From positions 77,734 to 141,733 of the forward strand of contig NZ_RQHW01000018.1 in the NCBI RefSeq assembly GCF_004770995.1: 64,000 bases of DNA, in the 5' to 3' direction. Origin of the DNA: Leptospira idonii. GTDB taxonomy: Bacteria; Spirochaetota; Leptospiria; Leptospirales; Leptospiraceae. The notes under the pieces were generated by a model. It ran no database searches, was not told the origin of the DNA, and was given only the letters and a program-made list of their open reading frames with translations. Made by a program: the position numbers and the translations under genes. Below are positions 18,141-27,033 of the stretch, one piece after another (positions within the stretch are counted from its first letter, which is position 1; each line of letters begins with the position of its first letter).

Positions 18141-19409
18141 TCATGGATTTACCAAAGAAAATTCAAGACTTACCGAAACTTCCATACTTTCATTTGCGTA
18201 TAAATTCGAATGAATTACGTTCATATAGATTTTAGCTTCCATATCTTCCATAAGTTTCTTCACCACAGAAAGTCCCAGACCCAGACCGAATTCTTCCTTA
18301 GGATATCTTTCGTCTACGAACTTACTAACTCGGTAAAACGGCTGAAAAAGAACGATTTCTTCCGACTTTTTAAAATCAAATTGTTTAATATTAGGATCTA
18401 TGGGAGGATTCAAAACTTTAATACTGAATTTATCCCCAGAACGGATGAGAAGCACTATGATGGAAGAATTTTCCGGGGAATATTTCATTGCATTGATCAA
18501 AATTTCCCGAAAACTCACCTGCAAAGATTTAGGATGCACTCGAATGAAGGATTGCGCTCCGTTTTTAATCTTAGAGATCATTACCGTCTGGCTTTTGATG
18601 GATAACATATCCGCCAGATACTTCTCTTCTTCTTCCAAAATATTCATCACTCTCTGTAAAGAGATCGTTTCTGCCGATCTGTTCGCTTCCTCGAAAACGA
18701 TCTGAGCTTCCGCAAGGGTTTTGACCAGTTTTTTGGTGCTTTTGAAATTTTCTTCCACAAGCTCCAAATGCCCTGTAGGGATGGTCGAAACCTCTCCTTC
18801 TTTTTTGGCTTTGCGAAGCATTGCGCCAACTGCTGTCACAAGAGCCCCCAAACCGGAGCCTTGCATCAAAGAAGTATTCAAATTAGGAAGTGCCTGTTCC
18901 ATCCACTTGCGATGGTTTCCCTTTCCTTCTATTTCCTGGCGCCAGTTGAAAATTTGAACCACTTCCCTATGCAGGTTTTCTTCATATTCGATCACTTTCC
19001 CTTGTTTTTCCAAAAGATCGTATAACTTTAACGCTAGTTTTCTGAACCGTGTGATATTTGAGCTGAAAAATAGTAAAACGTGAATGCTAAGTTGAGGAAT
19101 TTTCACTTTTGTGATTTTGATTTCGTATGTTTCTTCCTCCTGGGTGAAGTCCGCTTCAAAGTTATTTCCTTCCCAAGCGGAACGAAGATGAATTCCCCAC
19201 TTCTCTTCATGGTCAGGTGAAATCTCTTCTAAAGTTTTCCCTAAATAGTTTTCAGGATCTCTCCTAAGATTGTCGAAAACTTGGCCGCAAACTAATTTGA
19301 TTCTAAAATCTTCTCCAAATACTGCAAAATTAGCATTAGGGATTGCGGAAAGAACCGGCTCCAATAAATCGTAATAGTCGATGAGGCTAGTTTCATTTGC
19401 GCTGTTCAT
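18141..19409 (-). CDS. PAS-like plus kinase-like ATPase domain lacking the H-box histidine
   Basis: 422 residues. The N-terminal part (about 10-125) looks like a PAS sensor (IPNANFAVFGEDFRI, YLGKTLEEI). After a coiled segment comes SLMQGSGLGALV (180-191), matching the SLSQGAGFGALV of the receiver protein at 11413-12660 and standing where an H-box histidine would be. The ATPase part keeps the N-box (REILINAMKYS) and G2 box (EFGLGLGLSVVKKL), but LNPPIDPN replaces the DxGxG of G1. The two proteins look like paralogues with different N-terminal inputs and bracket the che genes. Function unknown; a regulatory partner of the chemosensory pathway is an inference from position. Confidence 0.82.
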   Translation of the reverse strand: MNSANETSLIDYYDLLEPVLSAIPNANFAVFGEDFRIKLVCGQVFDNLRRDPENYLGKTLEEISPDHEEKWGIHLRSAWEGNNFEADFTQEEETYEIKITKVKIPQLSIHVLLFFSSNITRFRKLALKLYDLLEKQGKVIEYEENLHREVVQIFNWRQEIEGKGNHRKWMEQALPNLNTSLMQGSGLGALVTAVGAMLRKAKKEGEVSTIPTGHLELVEENFKSTKKLVKTLAEAQIVFEEANRSAETISLQRVMNILEEEEKYLADMLSIKSQTVMISKIKNGAQSFIRVHPKSLQVSFREILINAMKYSPENSSIIVLLIRSGDKFSIKVLNPPIDPNIKQFDFKKSEEIVLFQPFYRVSKFVDERYPKEEFGLGLGLSVVKKLMEDMEAKIYMNVIHSNLYANESMEVSVSLEFSLVNP

Positions 19410-19479
19410 ATTATTCCTAGGGAATCTGTAATAATATGTTATGACGAAACTTCAATCTAAAAAATTAATTTAAATGTTA

Positions 19480-20340
19480 TCAAAATATTGCAAAACCGGG
19501 AAAATCCATCGTACCTAGTATTTCTTCCTGATTTTTATACGCAGTACCTCTTCCTTCCGCCAAAGCGAATTTACCTTTTGAGAAATCTTTAGGAGAAAGG
19601 TAAGGAGTCTGAGTCTCAAGTCTGATCAGTTTTTTGCCTTTTTCCTTTGCAAGAAGGGTTTTTAAGTCTTCCGTTTCCGTTTCAATGATCTGAACGGAAG
19701 CGTCAAATGCACGTTTTATAATATTATTACTTAATGGCCGGTTATTATTGATTTGATGGATCACAATTCTATCGATACTGGAATCAAGAATCAGTTCTTT
19801 GATCGGTTCTCCGTCTCCGATTCCTCCGTCCAAAAATTCATCTTCCTTAACTTTCTGAACTTCGTATAAAAAAGGAAAAGCGATGGATGCCATTACTGCG
19901 TCCAAAACATTCCCTTCAGTGATCAATTCTCGCCTATTTTTTGTTAGATTGGAGACGGCAATACCTAATTGAAGAGGTAAATCGGAAAACTTTTTATTAC
20001 CTAAATAAGGATAAAGTAAATTTCGAGTGGCTTTTCCTGTAAGAACTCCGCTGTATCCGTTGATTCCTTTTTTGATCAATCTGCCTAATTGAGTGAACGA
20101 ATTTCCTTCCCAAAAATCATTCTTCTTTAATCCCAAAAGAAGACTTTCGAAATCGGCCATATCCGCACCGGAAGCATAAATAGCACCGATCATGGCACCG
20201 GAACTGGAACCCGTTACGATGGCAGGTTTGAAACCGATTTCCTGAAGACCACGCACAAAACCTGCATGGGCAAAAAAGCCGAAAAAGGCAGACTTAAGAC
20301 AAAGTGCTGAATACTTTTTAGGAAAAAACAGTTCTATCAT
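19480..20340 (-). CDS. Patatin-like phospholipase
   Basis: Putative cytoplasmic or membrane-associated lipid acyl hydrolase with a Ser-Asp dyad. The 286 residues show the nucleophile elbow GSSSGAM (Ser46) and the catalytic Asp171 in FLDGGIGDGEPI. The N-terminal glycine-rich oxyanion-hole motif of patatins (GGGxRG) is poorly conserved here (LKSAFFGFFAHAGF), which may affect activity. There is no signal peptide. The gene follows the P-type ATPase gene by 16 bases on the same strand, suggesting one transcript. Confidence 0.88.
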   Translation of the reverse strand: MIELFFPKKYSALCLKSAFFGFFAHAGFVRGLQEIGFKPAIVTGSSSGAMIGAIYASGADMADFESLLLGLKKNDFWEGNSFTQLGRLIKKGINGYSGVLTGKATRNLLYPYLGNKKFSDLPLQLGIAVSNLTKNRRELITEGNVLDAVMASIAFPFLYEVQKVKEDEFLDGGIGDGEPIKELILDSSIDRIVIHQINNNRPLSNNIIKRAFDASVQIIETETEDLKTLLAKEKGKKLIRLETQTPYLSPKDFSKGKFALAEGRGTAYKNQEEILGTMDFPGFAIF

Positions 20341-20356
20341 ATCTGGGAGATGATTC

Positions 20357-22900
20357 TTATAAACTCGCCTTATTTTGCATAGACGAATCCTTTTTTCTCC
20401 AGATTAATTTTCCGAATTCAAACCAGATGACACTGAAAAACGCTACGAAAAAGGAAATCATAACTTCTTCTGCGGATAAAGGGACAAAATGAAACAAGGT
20501 CTGTAAATAAGGTAGATAAATCGATGCGAATAAAAAACAGGAACTTCCCACAAGTACGTAGGGAAGCGCCTGATTGGGAGCACGGAAGGATTGCCAAATG
20601 GTTTCAGACCAATTGCGATTCGTTAGAATCAGCAAAAGATTGGAAAAAATCAAACTCACAAATGCGGAAGTGCTTGCCGTTTTGTAGCGGTTCGGATCGA
20701 AATCCGTTCTGTACATCATGATCCAATAGACCAAAACTACTGCCGTTAGAGATAACACTCCTTGAAAAAAAGAGATCAGAAACAATCTTTTGTTCAGAAG
20801 AGGAACATTCGTTTGGCGGGGAGGAAGATCCATAATCCCTTTTTCCGCTGCCTCTTTTTCAAAGACCAAGGTACAAGTCGGGTCGATCACCAGTTCCAAG
20901 AATACAATATGAACGGCAGAAAGAATGGCAATGGGCCAATCGAAAACGATCGGCAAAAAGGCGGCACCTACGATAGGAATATGTACTCCTATGATGTAGG
21001 CTAAAGCTTTTTTCAAGTTATCGTAGATATGTCTTCCTTGTTCGACCGCTTTCAAAACGGAAGAGAAAGAATCATCTAACAATACTAAATCGGAAGCCTC
21101 TCTGGCAACGTCCGTTCCTCTGGCGCCCATAGCGACTCCGATATGAGCCGTCTTTAAAGCAGGGGCATCATTCACACCGTCCCCTGTCATCGCAACGATC
21201 TCTCCTTTTTTCTTCAACACACGAACAATATTCCATTTGTCGTTCGGACTGACTCTGGAAAAGATATTTGTTTCCATCACTGCCGCTTCGAATTCTTCTT
21301 CGGACAATTGGCTTAAACGATTTCCTGTCAGCACCTGATCGTAAGATTTTAAACCGATTTGTTTGGCGATGCTTACCGCTGTCTCGGGGTAATCTCCTGT
21401 GATCATGATGATCCTCATCCCGGAACGATAGGCAAGTTTCACTGCATCCGGTACAGACTCACGGATCGGATCCTCAAAACCGACAAGACCCAAAAAATCC
21501 AAATCGAAATTTTGTTTTTCGGAAGGGATGTCTTCCTTGCGATAATGACCGGATGCGACTGCAAGTATCCTCAAACCTTGTTTGGCAAGCGAGGAAGTTT
21601 GTTCTAAAATTCGAGTCTTACTATTCTCATCTAACTTTGAAATTGCGAGAATCGCCTCCGGTGCTCCTTTAGCAAAACTGTTATTTGTTTCATTCGTATC
21701 CCATATATGAATCATCGCTAAAAAATCGGGACTGAGAGGAAATTCCTTTTCCAATCTAATGGATCTGTCAAAAATCGAATCCGTTTTCGAAAGGAGAGTT
21801 TCTCCTAAAGAAAAAAACGCTTTTTCCATAGGATCGAAAGAATTCGGTTTACTGGCAAAAATTCCCGCTTCCAAAAGAGAAATAAGTTCTTTATCCTCTT
21901 TCGTTTTTTTACCGGAAACTGTATGGAGCCTCCCATCCGGAAAAAGGAAGGAATGGATTTTCATTTTGTTTTGTGTGATTGTTCCTGTTTTGTCCGTACA
22001 CAAAACGGTGGCAGCACCTAATGTTTCGATGATGGAAGGTCTTCTGGCCAACACCTTCGCTCTGCTGAGTCGATAAGCGCCAAAAGCGAAAAAAATCGTT
22101 AATACAAGAGGAAGTTCTTCTGGCAAAAGTGCGATCGCTAAAGTGAGTCCGGAAAGAAGTCCTTGCAACCATTCTCCTTTCACCAAACCGAAATAAGCCG
22201 CTAAAGAAACACAAAGTATGCTCGCAAATACAAAGATTCTTTTTACAAGAATCTGCACTTCTTTTTCCAAAAGGGTATTTTCCGATTTTTCTTCGGAAAT
22301 CGTTTTTCCTATTTTTCCTATCTGTGTTCTTTGACCGGTCAAACGTACGGAGCACACCCCTCCTCCGGAAGAAACCAGTGACCCGCAATAAATTTCATCC
22401 TCTTTCTTTTTGGAAACGGGAACGGATTCACCAGTTAACAAAGATTCGTCCGTAGAAATGTGTTCCGAAGAAAGAAGAATACAGTCCGCAGGGATTCGAT
22501 CCCCTTCTCCGATAAAGATAATATCGTCAGGAACGATGTCTCTTCCGTCTACCCGAACGATCCGTCCGTCCCGCAATACGTTGGTTCGTGGGCTGGCTAA
22601 ACTTTTTAAAGCATGAATTGCAGTTTCCGTTCTTCCTTCTTGGTAGACAGTAATGATCATGATCAAAAGAACAGAACAAGAAAGTAAAATCGCCTCTCCG
22701 GCATCACCGACGAGCAGATAAACGAATACGATCGACAGAAGAAGACTGATCATCGGTTCCGTAATCACTTCCATGATTTTGGAGAACAGACTGCCGGATT
22801 TAGGAGAAGATAACTCATTGTATCCGAAAAGTTTTCTTCGGGAGATCACTTCCTTTTCGGAAAGTCCCTTGCCATATTGAGATTCAATTTCGTTTAACAT
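20357..22900 (-). CDS. P2-type cation-transporting ATPase
   Basis: Membrane ion pump, closest in layout to P2A Ca2+-ATPases. The 847 residues contain an N-terminal cation ATPase domain, membrane pairs TM1-2 (about 45-88) and TM3-4 (about 220-275; LLPEELPLVLTIFF), actuator motif TGES (156-159), phosphorylation motif CTDKTGTITQ (Asp303), hinge GDGVNDAPALK, and six C-terminal membrane segments. The TM4 motif PEELP differs from SERCA PEGLP, so the ion (Ca2+, Mn2+ or other) is not certain. The N-terminus is cytoplasmic without CxxC metal-binding repeats, against a Cu/Zn P1B pump. A patatin gene follows. Confidence 0.92.
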   Translation of the reverse strand: MLNEIESQYGKGLSEKEVISRRKLFGYNELSSPKSGSLFSKIMEVITEPMISLLLSIVFVYLLVGDAGEAILLSCSVLLIMIITVYQEGRTETAIHALKSLASPRTNVLRDGRIVRVDGRDIVPDDIIFIGEGDRIPADCILLSSEHISTDESLLTGESVPVSKKKEDEIYCGSLVSSGGGVCSVRLTGQRTQIGKIGKTISEEKSENTLLEKEVQILVKRIFVFASILCVSLAAYFGLVKGEWLQGLLSGLTLAIALLPEELPLVLTIFFAFGAYRLSRAKVLARRPSIIETLGAATVLCTDKTGTITQNKMKIHSFLFPDGRLHTVSGKKTKEDKELISLLEAGIFASKPNSFDPMEKAFFSLGETLLSKTDSIFDRSIRLEKEFPLSPDFLAMIHIWDTNETNNSFAKGAPEAILAISKLDENSKTRILEQTSSLAKQGLRILAVASGHYRKEDIPSEKQNFDLDFLGLVGFEDPIRESVPDAVKLAYRSGMRIIMITGDYPETAVSIAKQIGLKSYDQVLTGNRLSQLSEEEFEAAVMETNIFSRVSPNDKWNIVRVLKKKGEIVAMTGDGVNDAPALKTAHIGVAMGARGTDVAREASDLVLLDDSFSSVLKAVEQGRHIYDNLKKALAYIIGVHIPIVGAAFLPIVFDWPIAILSAVHIVFLELVIDPTCTLVFEKEAAEKGIMDLPPRQTNVPLLNKRLFLISFFQGVLSLTAVVLVYWIMMYRTDFDPNRYKTASTSAFVSLIFSNLLLILTNRNWSETIWQSFRAPNQALPYVLVGSSCFLFASIYLPYLQTLFHFVPLSAEEVMISFFVAFFSVIWFEFGKLIWRKKDSSMQNKASL

Positions 22901-23000
22901 AGTATGATCGTATTTCCCCTAAACCATTCTAAAGAGGCTAAGCAAGATAAGTTCATCGAAATCCTCTTGTGTTTTTTAGAAAGAAAAATAAGATTCGTTT

Positions 23001-24356
23001 ATGTGCGACACATCGCTTGCCACGGAAATTTTTACCAAAACAAGCAAAAGAATTTTCTCAAAAAATTCTGATAGAGAACCGAACGAAGCTCAATCGGTGA
23101 TCCATCTTCCCAAAACGGAATATCAAAAAGGAACTTCCTTAAAAACAACTTTCATAGAAATTCCTCAAGCACTCCAAACTCATGAGGTTCTTTTATGCAA
23201 ACCGTTTCAGATGTGGGGAGCGGAAATGGGAGTGAACGAATACGGACTTACGATAGGCAACGAAGCTGTATTCACCAAACTTACCAAACCGAAAAAAAAC
23301 GACGGCCTCACTGGAATGGATTTAATCCGACTAGCACTCGAAAGGTGCAAAACTGCGAATGAAGCACTTTTTCTCATCACGGAACTTCTCGAAAAATACG
23401 GTCAGGATGCCTGCGGAGGCTACGAAAACGATTCCTTCTTTTATCACAATAGCTTCATCATCGCAGACCTTTCAGAAGGATTCGTTTTAGAAACTGCAGA
23501 TCGTTTTTGGATTGCACGAAAAATACAAAAGTTTTATGCGATTTCAAACGGACTCACAATCGATTCCGATTACGAATACTCATCCGCAAATCTAGAAGAT
23601 AAAACTCTTAAGTTAGGTCTTCATAAAAAAGGGAAAGATTTTTCATTTCGAAACAGTTTTTCCGATTCCTTTTATACTAAGATGAGCCATTGTCATGATC
23701 GTCGCAAATTCCATGAATCCCTAGCGCAGGAAAGATCCCAAAACAAAGAAACCTATTCCGTCAAGGATGCAATGCATGTTTTACGATCCCATCCTATACC
23801 GAGCGAAAATTTTCATGCATCCAACTCGGATATGAGTTCCCTTTGCCTTCATGCCACGGGGCCAATCACTCCGAACCAAACCAATGGTTCTTTGATCGTA
23901 GAGTGGAACACTTCCGCAAACAGTGCAGATCCTCTACGGGTTTGGTATACTGGAACCTCAACTCCTTGTTTAAGCGTTTTTAAGCCTTTCTTTTTCGGTA
24001 CGAAAAACCTAATTGCAGAAAAACTTCTGGAACCGGAAAAAAAAGCGGACACTTCTTTGTGGTGGTCTCATGAAACTCTCGCTAGACGATCTAATTTCGA
24101 CTACCAAGCGGTTCATTCCTTGTATCTTCCCGATGCGAACGCATTGGAACATCAAATCGAATTGTCCGTGACGGACAATATGAACGATGCGAAAAAAGAA
24201 GATCTGCAAAAGAAAGCTTTGAAAGACCATGTCCAGTTGATCCACAAAACGAACGAAGAGCTGAAAACCCTTTCCTTGGGAAAATCAAAATGGACTTCAC
24301 CTTTGTTTCAAATCTATTGGCAGCACCAAAATCGAAAATGCGACGTCAAACTTTGA
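23001..24356 (+). CDS. C69 peptidase / secernin-like Ntn hydrolase
   Basis: Probable N-terminal-nucleophile amidohydrolase of 451 residues. The protein begins MCDTSLA: removal of Met would expose Cys2 as nucleophile, as in secernins and C69 dipeptidases, so no propeptide is needed. Other family features are FSKNSDREPNE, WGAEMGVNEYGLTIGNEAVF and a middle NGLTI segment. Substrate unknown. There is no signal peptide, so it is probably cytoplasmic. It faces the divergent P-type ATPase gene about 100 bases away and is convergent with a decayed glycerate kinase whose last base abuts its end. Confidence 0.88.
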   Translation: MCDTSLATEIFTKTSKRIFSKNSDREPNEAQSVIHLPKTEYQKGTSLKTTFIEIPQALQTHEVLLCKPFQMWGAEMGVNEYGLTIGNEAVFTKLTKPKKNDGLTGMDLIRLALERCKTANEALFLITELLEKYGQDACGGYENDSFFYHNSFIIADLSEGFVLETADRFWIARKIQKFYAISNGLTIDSDYEYSSANLEDKTLKLGLHKKGKDFSFRNSFSDSFYTKMSHCHDRRKFHESLAQERSQNKETYSVKDAMHVLRSHPIPSENFHASNSDMSSLCLHATGPITPNQTNGSLIVEWNTSANSADPLRVWYTGTSTPCLSVFKPFFFGTKNLIAEKLLEPEKKADTSLWWSHETLARRSNFDYQAVHSLYLPDANALEHQIELSVTDNMNDAKKEDLQKKALKDHVQLIHKTNEELKTLSLGKSKWTSPLFQIYWQHQNRKCDVKL

Positions 24357-24746
24357 TCAGTCGTTTCCCAGAAGAAGAATCAATATATCGTTTACATTCG
24401 TTCCGGCAGGCCCTGTAAATAGAAGAGAATCCGCTTTTTTCAATGCAAAATTAGAATTTGAGTTTTCCAACTCGGATTTAGGAATATGAGAGTCTTTCGT
24501 CAGAATATAACCAAAATCAGGTGAAATAATCTTATCCAAGGAAGAAGCCATTGCATACGCTGCTTTGCCCAAAGAAAAACAAAAAATACGACCGCCGGAG
24601 GATCTAAGTTATTTCAAATTATCCAGAATTTCGGGATGGTTCTTAAAAAATTCAGGAAGGATGGAATCAGGATGAGATACGGATACTCCTTCCCTAAATA
24701 TATTTTCTGTATCTTCTCTTAACTTGGTTTCGTTATAAGACGGCAC
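24357..24746 (-). pseudogene. Decayed glycerate 2-kinase (MOFRL family) remnant
   Basis: Translating from a GTG at 24744-24746 gives a typical family N-terminus (KLREDTENIFREGV, HPDSILPEFF), then an in-frame TAA after ILDNLK. The same frame continues as RIFCFSLGKAAYAMASSLDKI (the GKA motif) and GYILTKDSH. It then jumps to the C-terminal family end (LLFTGPAGTNVNDILILLL) and stops. About 130 codons remain of a usual 430-450, so a large internal deletion plus a nonsense codon have destroyed it. The start overlaps the end of the upstream flavoprotein gene by 14 bases, so it was probably translationally coupled. A 71-codon frame from an internal ATG (24570-24572) remains open. Confidence 0.85.
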
Positions 24747-26991
24747 TTACCGAATCCCTTATTTCTTTTCCGTTCGAATCACGCCCGAAACTGAGAACAT
24801 CCGTAGGGCATAAGGAAACGCATGCGGAACATCGAACACATTGTACGCTATCCATAGGAATTCCTTTGTTCGCATAATTCATCACATCAATCCCTTGGTG
24901 ACAGTTTTTAGTGCATATATTGCAAGAGATACACTTCTTTTTATCGGAAAAAATTCTAAACTGGCTGAATCTAGCGTAAATATGCATCAAAGCAGAAAGA
25001 GGACAGAACATTCTGCACCAAATCCTTCCTGATAAGAAGAAATAACAACCTACTCCTATCACCCCGGCAAGACCTATATCTACAACCAAATCGTAAATCC
25101 ATTTGATTGAATCTGCTGCATACTCCAATCCTACCAAGTCCGGTAGAAGTGTTTTCCCGAATACACCGCCTAATTTTAATATAGTGAGAATCGCTGCAAG
25201 AAATAGAATGATCTGCCCTGAGTGTTCCAAACGATAGGCCCATTTTCCATGAGGCATTTTCGTTCTATGTTCATCTCCCAATGTTTCGGCAAGTCCTCCG
25301 CAAGAACAAATCCAACCGCAGTAAGCACCTTTCCCGTACCGGTATACCAACAAGGGAATCAATCCGAAAGTAAAAGCAATTCCGTAAACCAACCAAAAGG
25401 TGGTAATGGAACCGTCGTACAAAACCCCCATGCTGAGGGGCCATGCAAGGATAAACCCGTATGCTTTCCAATAAGATTCTTTAGGAAATACCTGAGTGAG
25501 TAAAAAACCGTCCGGACCTCCCAAATACCCTGCTTTACCTAAAAAAGGCAGAATGATTTCCGGAAGAAGAAACAAAAAGAACACTTGTACGAAAATCAAA
25601 CTGAATGTTTGTAATTTTATGTATTGAGTCGGACGAACGTAGATTCTTCGAATTCCGAAAACCAAAATCGTAAGAGAATACAAGAAGGTATAATGGAATG
25701 AAGGGTATTTATCCAAAAACACATAACTGAAATAAGTTGCTCCGAAATAAACGAAACTAAAATAGGAAGCAGCTAAGAATAGATATGTGTTTCTAAAGAA
25801 AGTCCATCCATTGAATTTAAACCCACGGCTTTTTAAGCCGAAAAACAACCAAACCGCAGCAGACACGAAAAAGAGTCCGCCAGAAACACTTGCCAAAGGA
25901 GAGAACCAACCTGCGGCATAAAAAGACGCTTTCCCGAAATAGGCAAGAGTCGCAAAACACATTAAGGAAAAAAAACCGATCCAATCTCGTATCGTTTTTT
26001 CATTTTGGATGCGAATCCCCAATCGTTTTAAAAAAGGAATAGGAGGTTCGGCTCCGATCGAAATAAGCACCTGACTTGCTGAAATTTTTTTGGAAGAAGT
26101 TGCGTCTTTTACAAACACATGAGAAGGAGTGATTTCGGTTAACACCGATTCGTTCAAAAAACTAATCCTGCCTGACTCCACCAAATTAAAAAATTGTTTT
26201 TGGTTTTCTTCCTTAGGTCGAGAAAGCCGTTTTCCTCGATAAATAAATGTTACGTGAGATCCCTTTTTTGCGATAGCGATGGAAGCTTCTAAAGAAGAAT
26301 CACCTCCGCCCACTACTACAACATTGTCTCCTTGAAAATCATTCGGATCGATCAGTCTGTAAGATACATGAGGGAGATCTTCTCCTTTGATTCCCAATCT
26401 TTTAGGATCGCCCGATTTCCCCATCGCCACGATCACATGATTGGTAAGAAACTCCTTTCCTGATTCCGTTTTCACGGAAAACACATCTTTACTACGATCA
26501 TTTTTGACTTCGATCACTCTTTCATCTTCCAACAAAGGAAGGGATGAAGATCGTAAAACATGATTTAAATGATCAAGAAGGGATTCTTTGGTCCCGTCTT
26601 CTATCCGAAGCAAGGAGTTGCTGGAAAAATGTTTCGGTTCTGCGAAAATCGGTTTTCCTTTCGGATAACTCACAATTGTTTGGAACGCTTTGTTCGCTTC
26701 CAAAATAACAAATTTTTTATTCAAACGTTTCGCTTCCAATCCTGCGGAAAGACCGCTCGGACCAGCACCGATAATGACTGCGTCCAAAAATTCATTTTTA
26801 GCAGGAGGAATCTTCTGCCAAACTTTAGAGCCGCTGTCAGAGGCGAATCTAAGCAAAGGAACGCCTGTTAAATCTCCAATGATATAAATGCCAGGAAAAT
26901 TGGTTTCGAAATTTTCGGAAATGACGGGATAGGTTTCTACGGCTCCCGTAGGAGCCTCTTTTTTTAGCCAACGAAAGTAACTGGAAAACAT
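24733..26991 (-). CDS. FAD/NAD(P) oxidoreductase fused to NapH/NosR-type iron-sulfur membrane domain
   Basis: 752 residues in two halves. The N-terminal half (about 50-340) is a thioredoxin-reductase-like flavoprotein with two Rossmann motifs (VIIGAGPSGLSAG, VVVGGGDSSLEA). The C-terminal half has about ten membrane segments, two cysteine motifs of NapH/NosR/CcoG type (YCGWICSCGG, IWCRMFCPLSAL) and two 4Fe-4S ferredoxin clusters (CISCNICTKNCHQ, CVRCSACVSLCP). It could pass electrons from NAD(P)H through FAD to iron-sulfur clusters at the membrane; the acceptor is unknown. The first 40 residues (SENFETNFPGIYIIGDLTG) resemble the end of a flavoprotein. A decayed glycerate kinase gene follows. 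Confidence 0.9.
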   Translation of the reverse strand: MFSSYFRWLKKEAPTGAVETYPVISENFETNFPGIYIIGDLTGVPLLRFASDSGSKVWQKIPPAKNEFLDAVIIGAGPSGLSAGLEAKRLNKKFVILEANKAFQTIVSYPKGKPIFAEPKHFSSNSLLRIEDGTKESLLDHLNHVLRSSSLPLLEDERVIEVKNDRSKDVFSVKTESGKEFLTNHVIVAMGKSGDPKRLGIKGEDLPHVSYRLIDPNDFQGDNVVVVGGGDSSLEASIAIAKKGSHVTFIYRGKRLSRPKEENQKQFFNLVESGRISFLNESVLTEITPSHVFVKDATSSKKISASQVLISIGAEPPIPFLKRLGIRIQNEKTIRDWIGFFSLMCFATLAYFGKASFYAAGWFSPLASVSGGLFFVSAAVWLFFGLKSRGFKFNGWTFFRNTYLFLAASYFSFVYFGATYFSYVFLDKYPSFHYTFLYSLTILVFGIRRIYVRPTQYIKLQTFSLIFVQVFFLFLLPEIILPFLGKAGYLGGPDGFLLTQVFPKESYWKAYGFILAWPLSMGVLYDGSITTFWLVYGIAFTFGLIPLLVYRYGKGAYCGWICSCGGLAETLGDEHRTKMPHGKWAYRLEHSGQIILFLAAILTILKLGGVFGKTLLPDLVGLEYAADSIKWIYDLVVDIGLAGVIGVGCYFFLSGRIWCRMFCPLSALMHIYARFSQFRIFSDKKKCISCNICTKNCHQGIDVMNYANKGIPMDSVQCVRCSACVSLCPTDVLSFGRDSNGKEIRDSVSAVL

Positions 26992-27033
26992 TATATAGTA
27001 GCTACCGAGTCAATTTCCAAAATGAAAATGAAT

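Noticed and set aside
21909..22388. 159-codon frame within the P-type ATPase gene
   Set aside because: Shadow frame of a conserved ATPase region; Arg/Phe-rich and without a start site.
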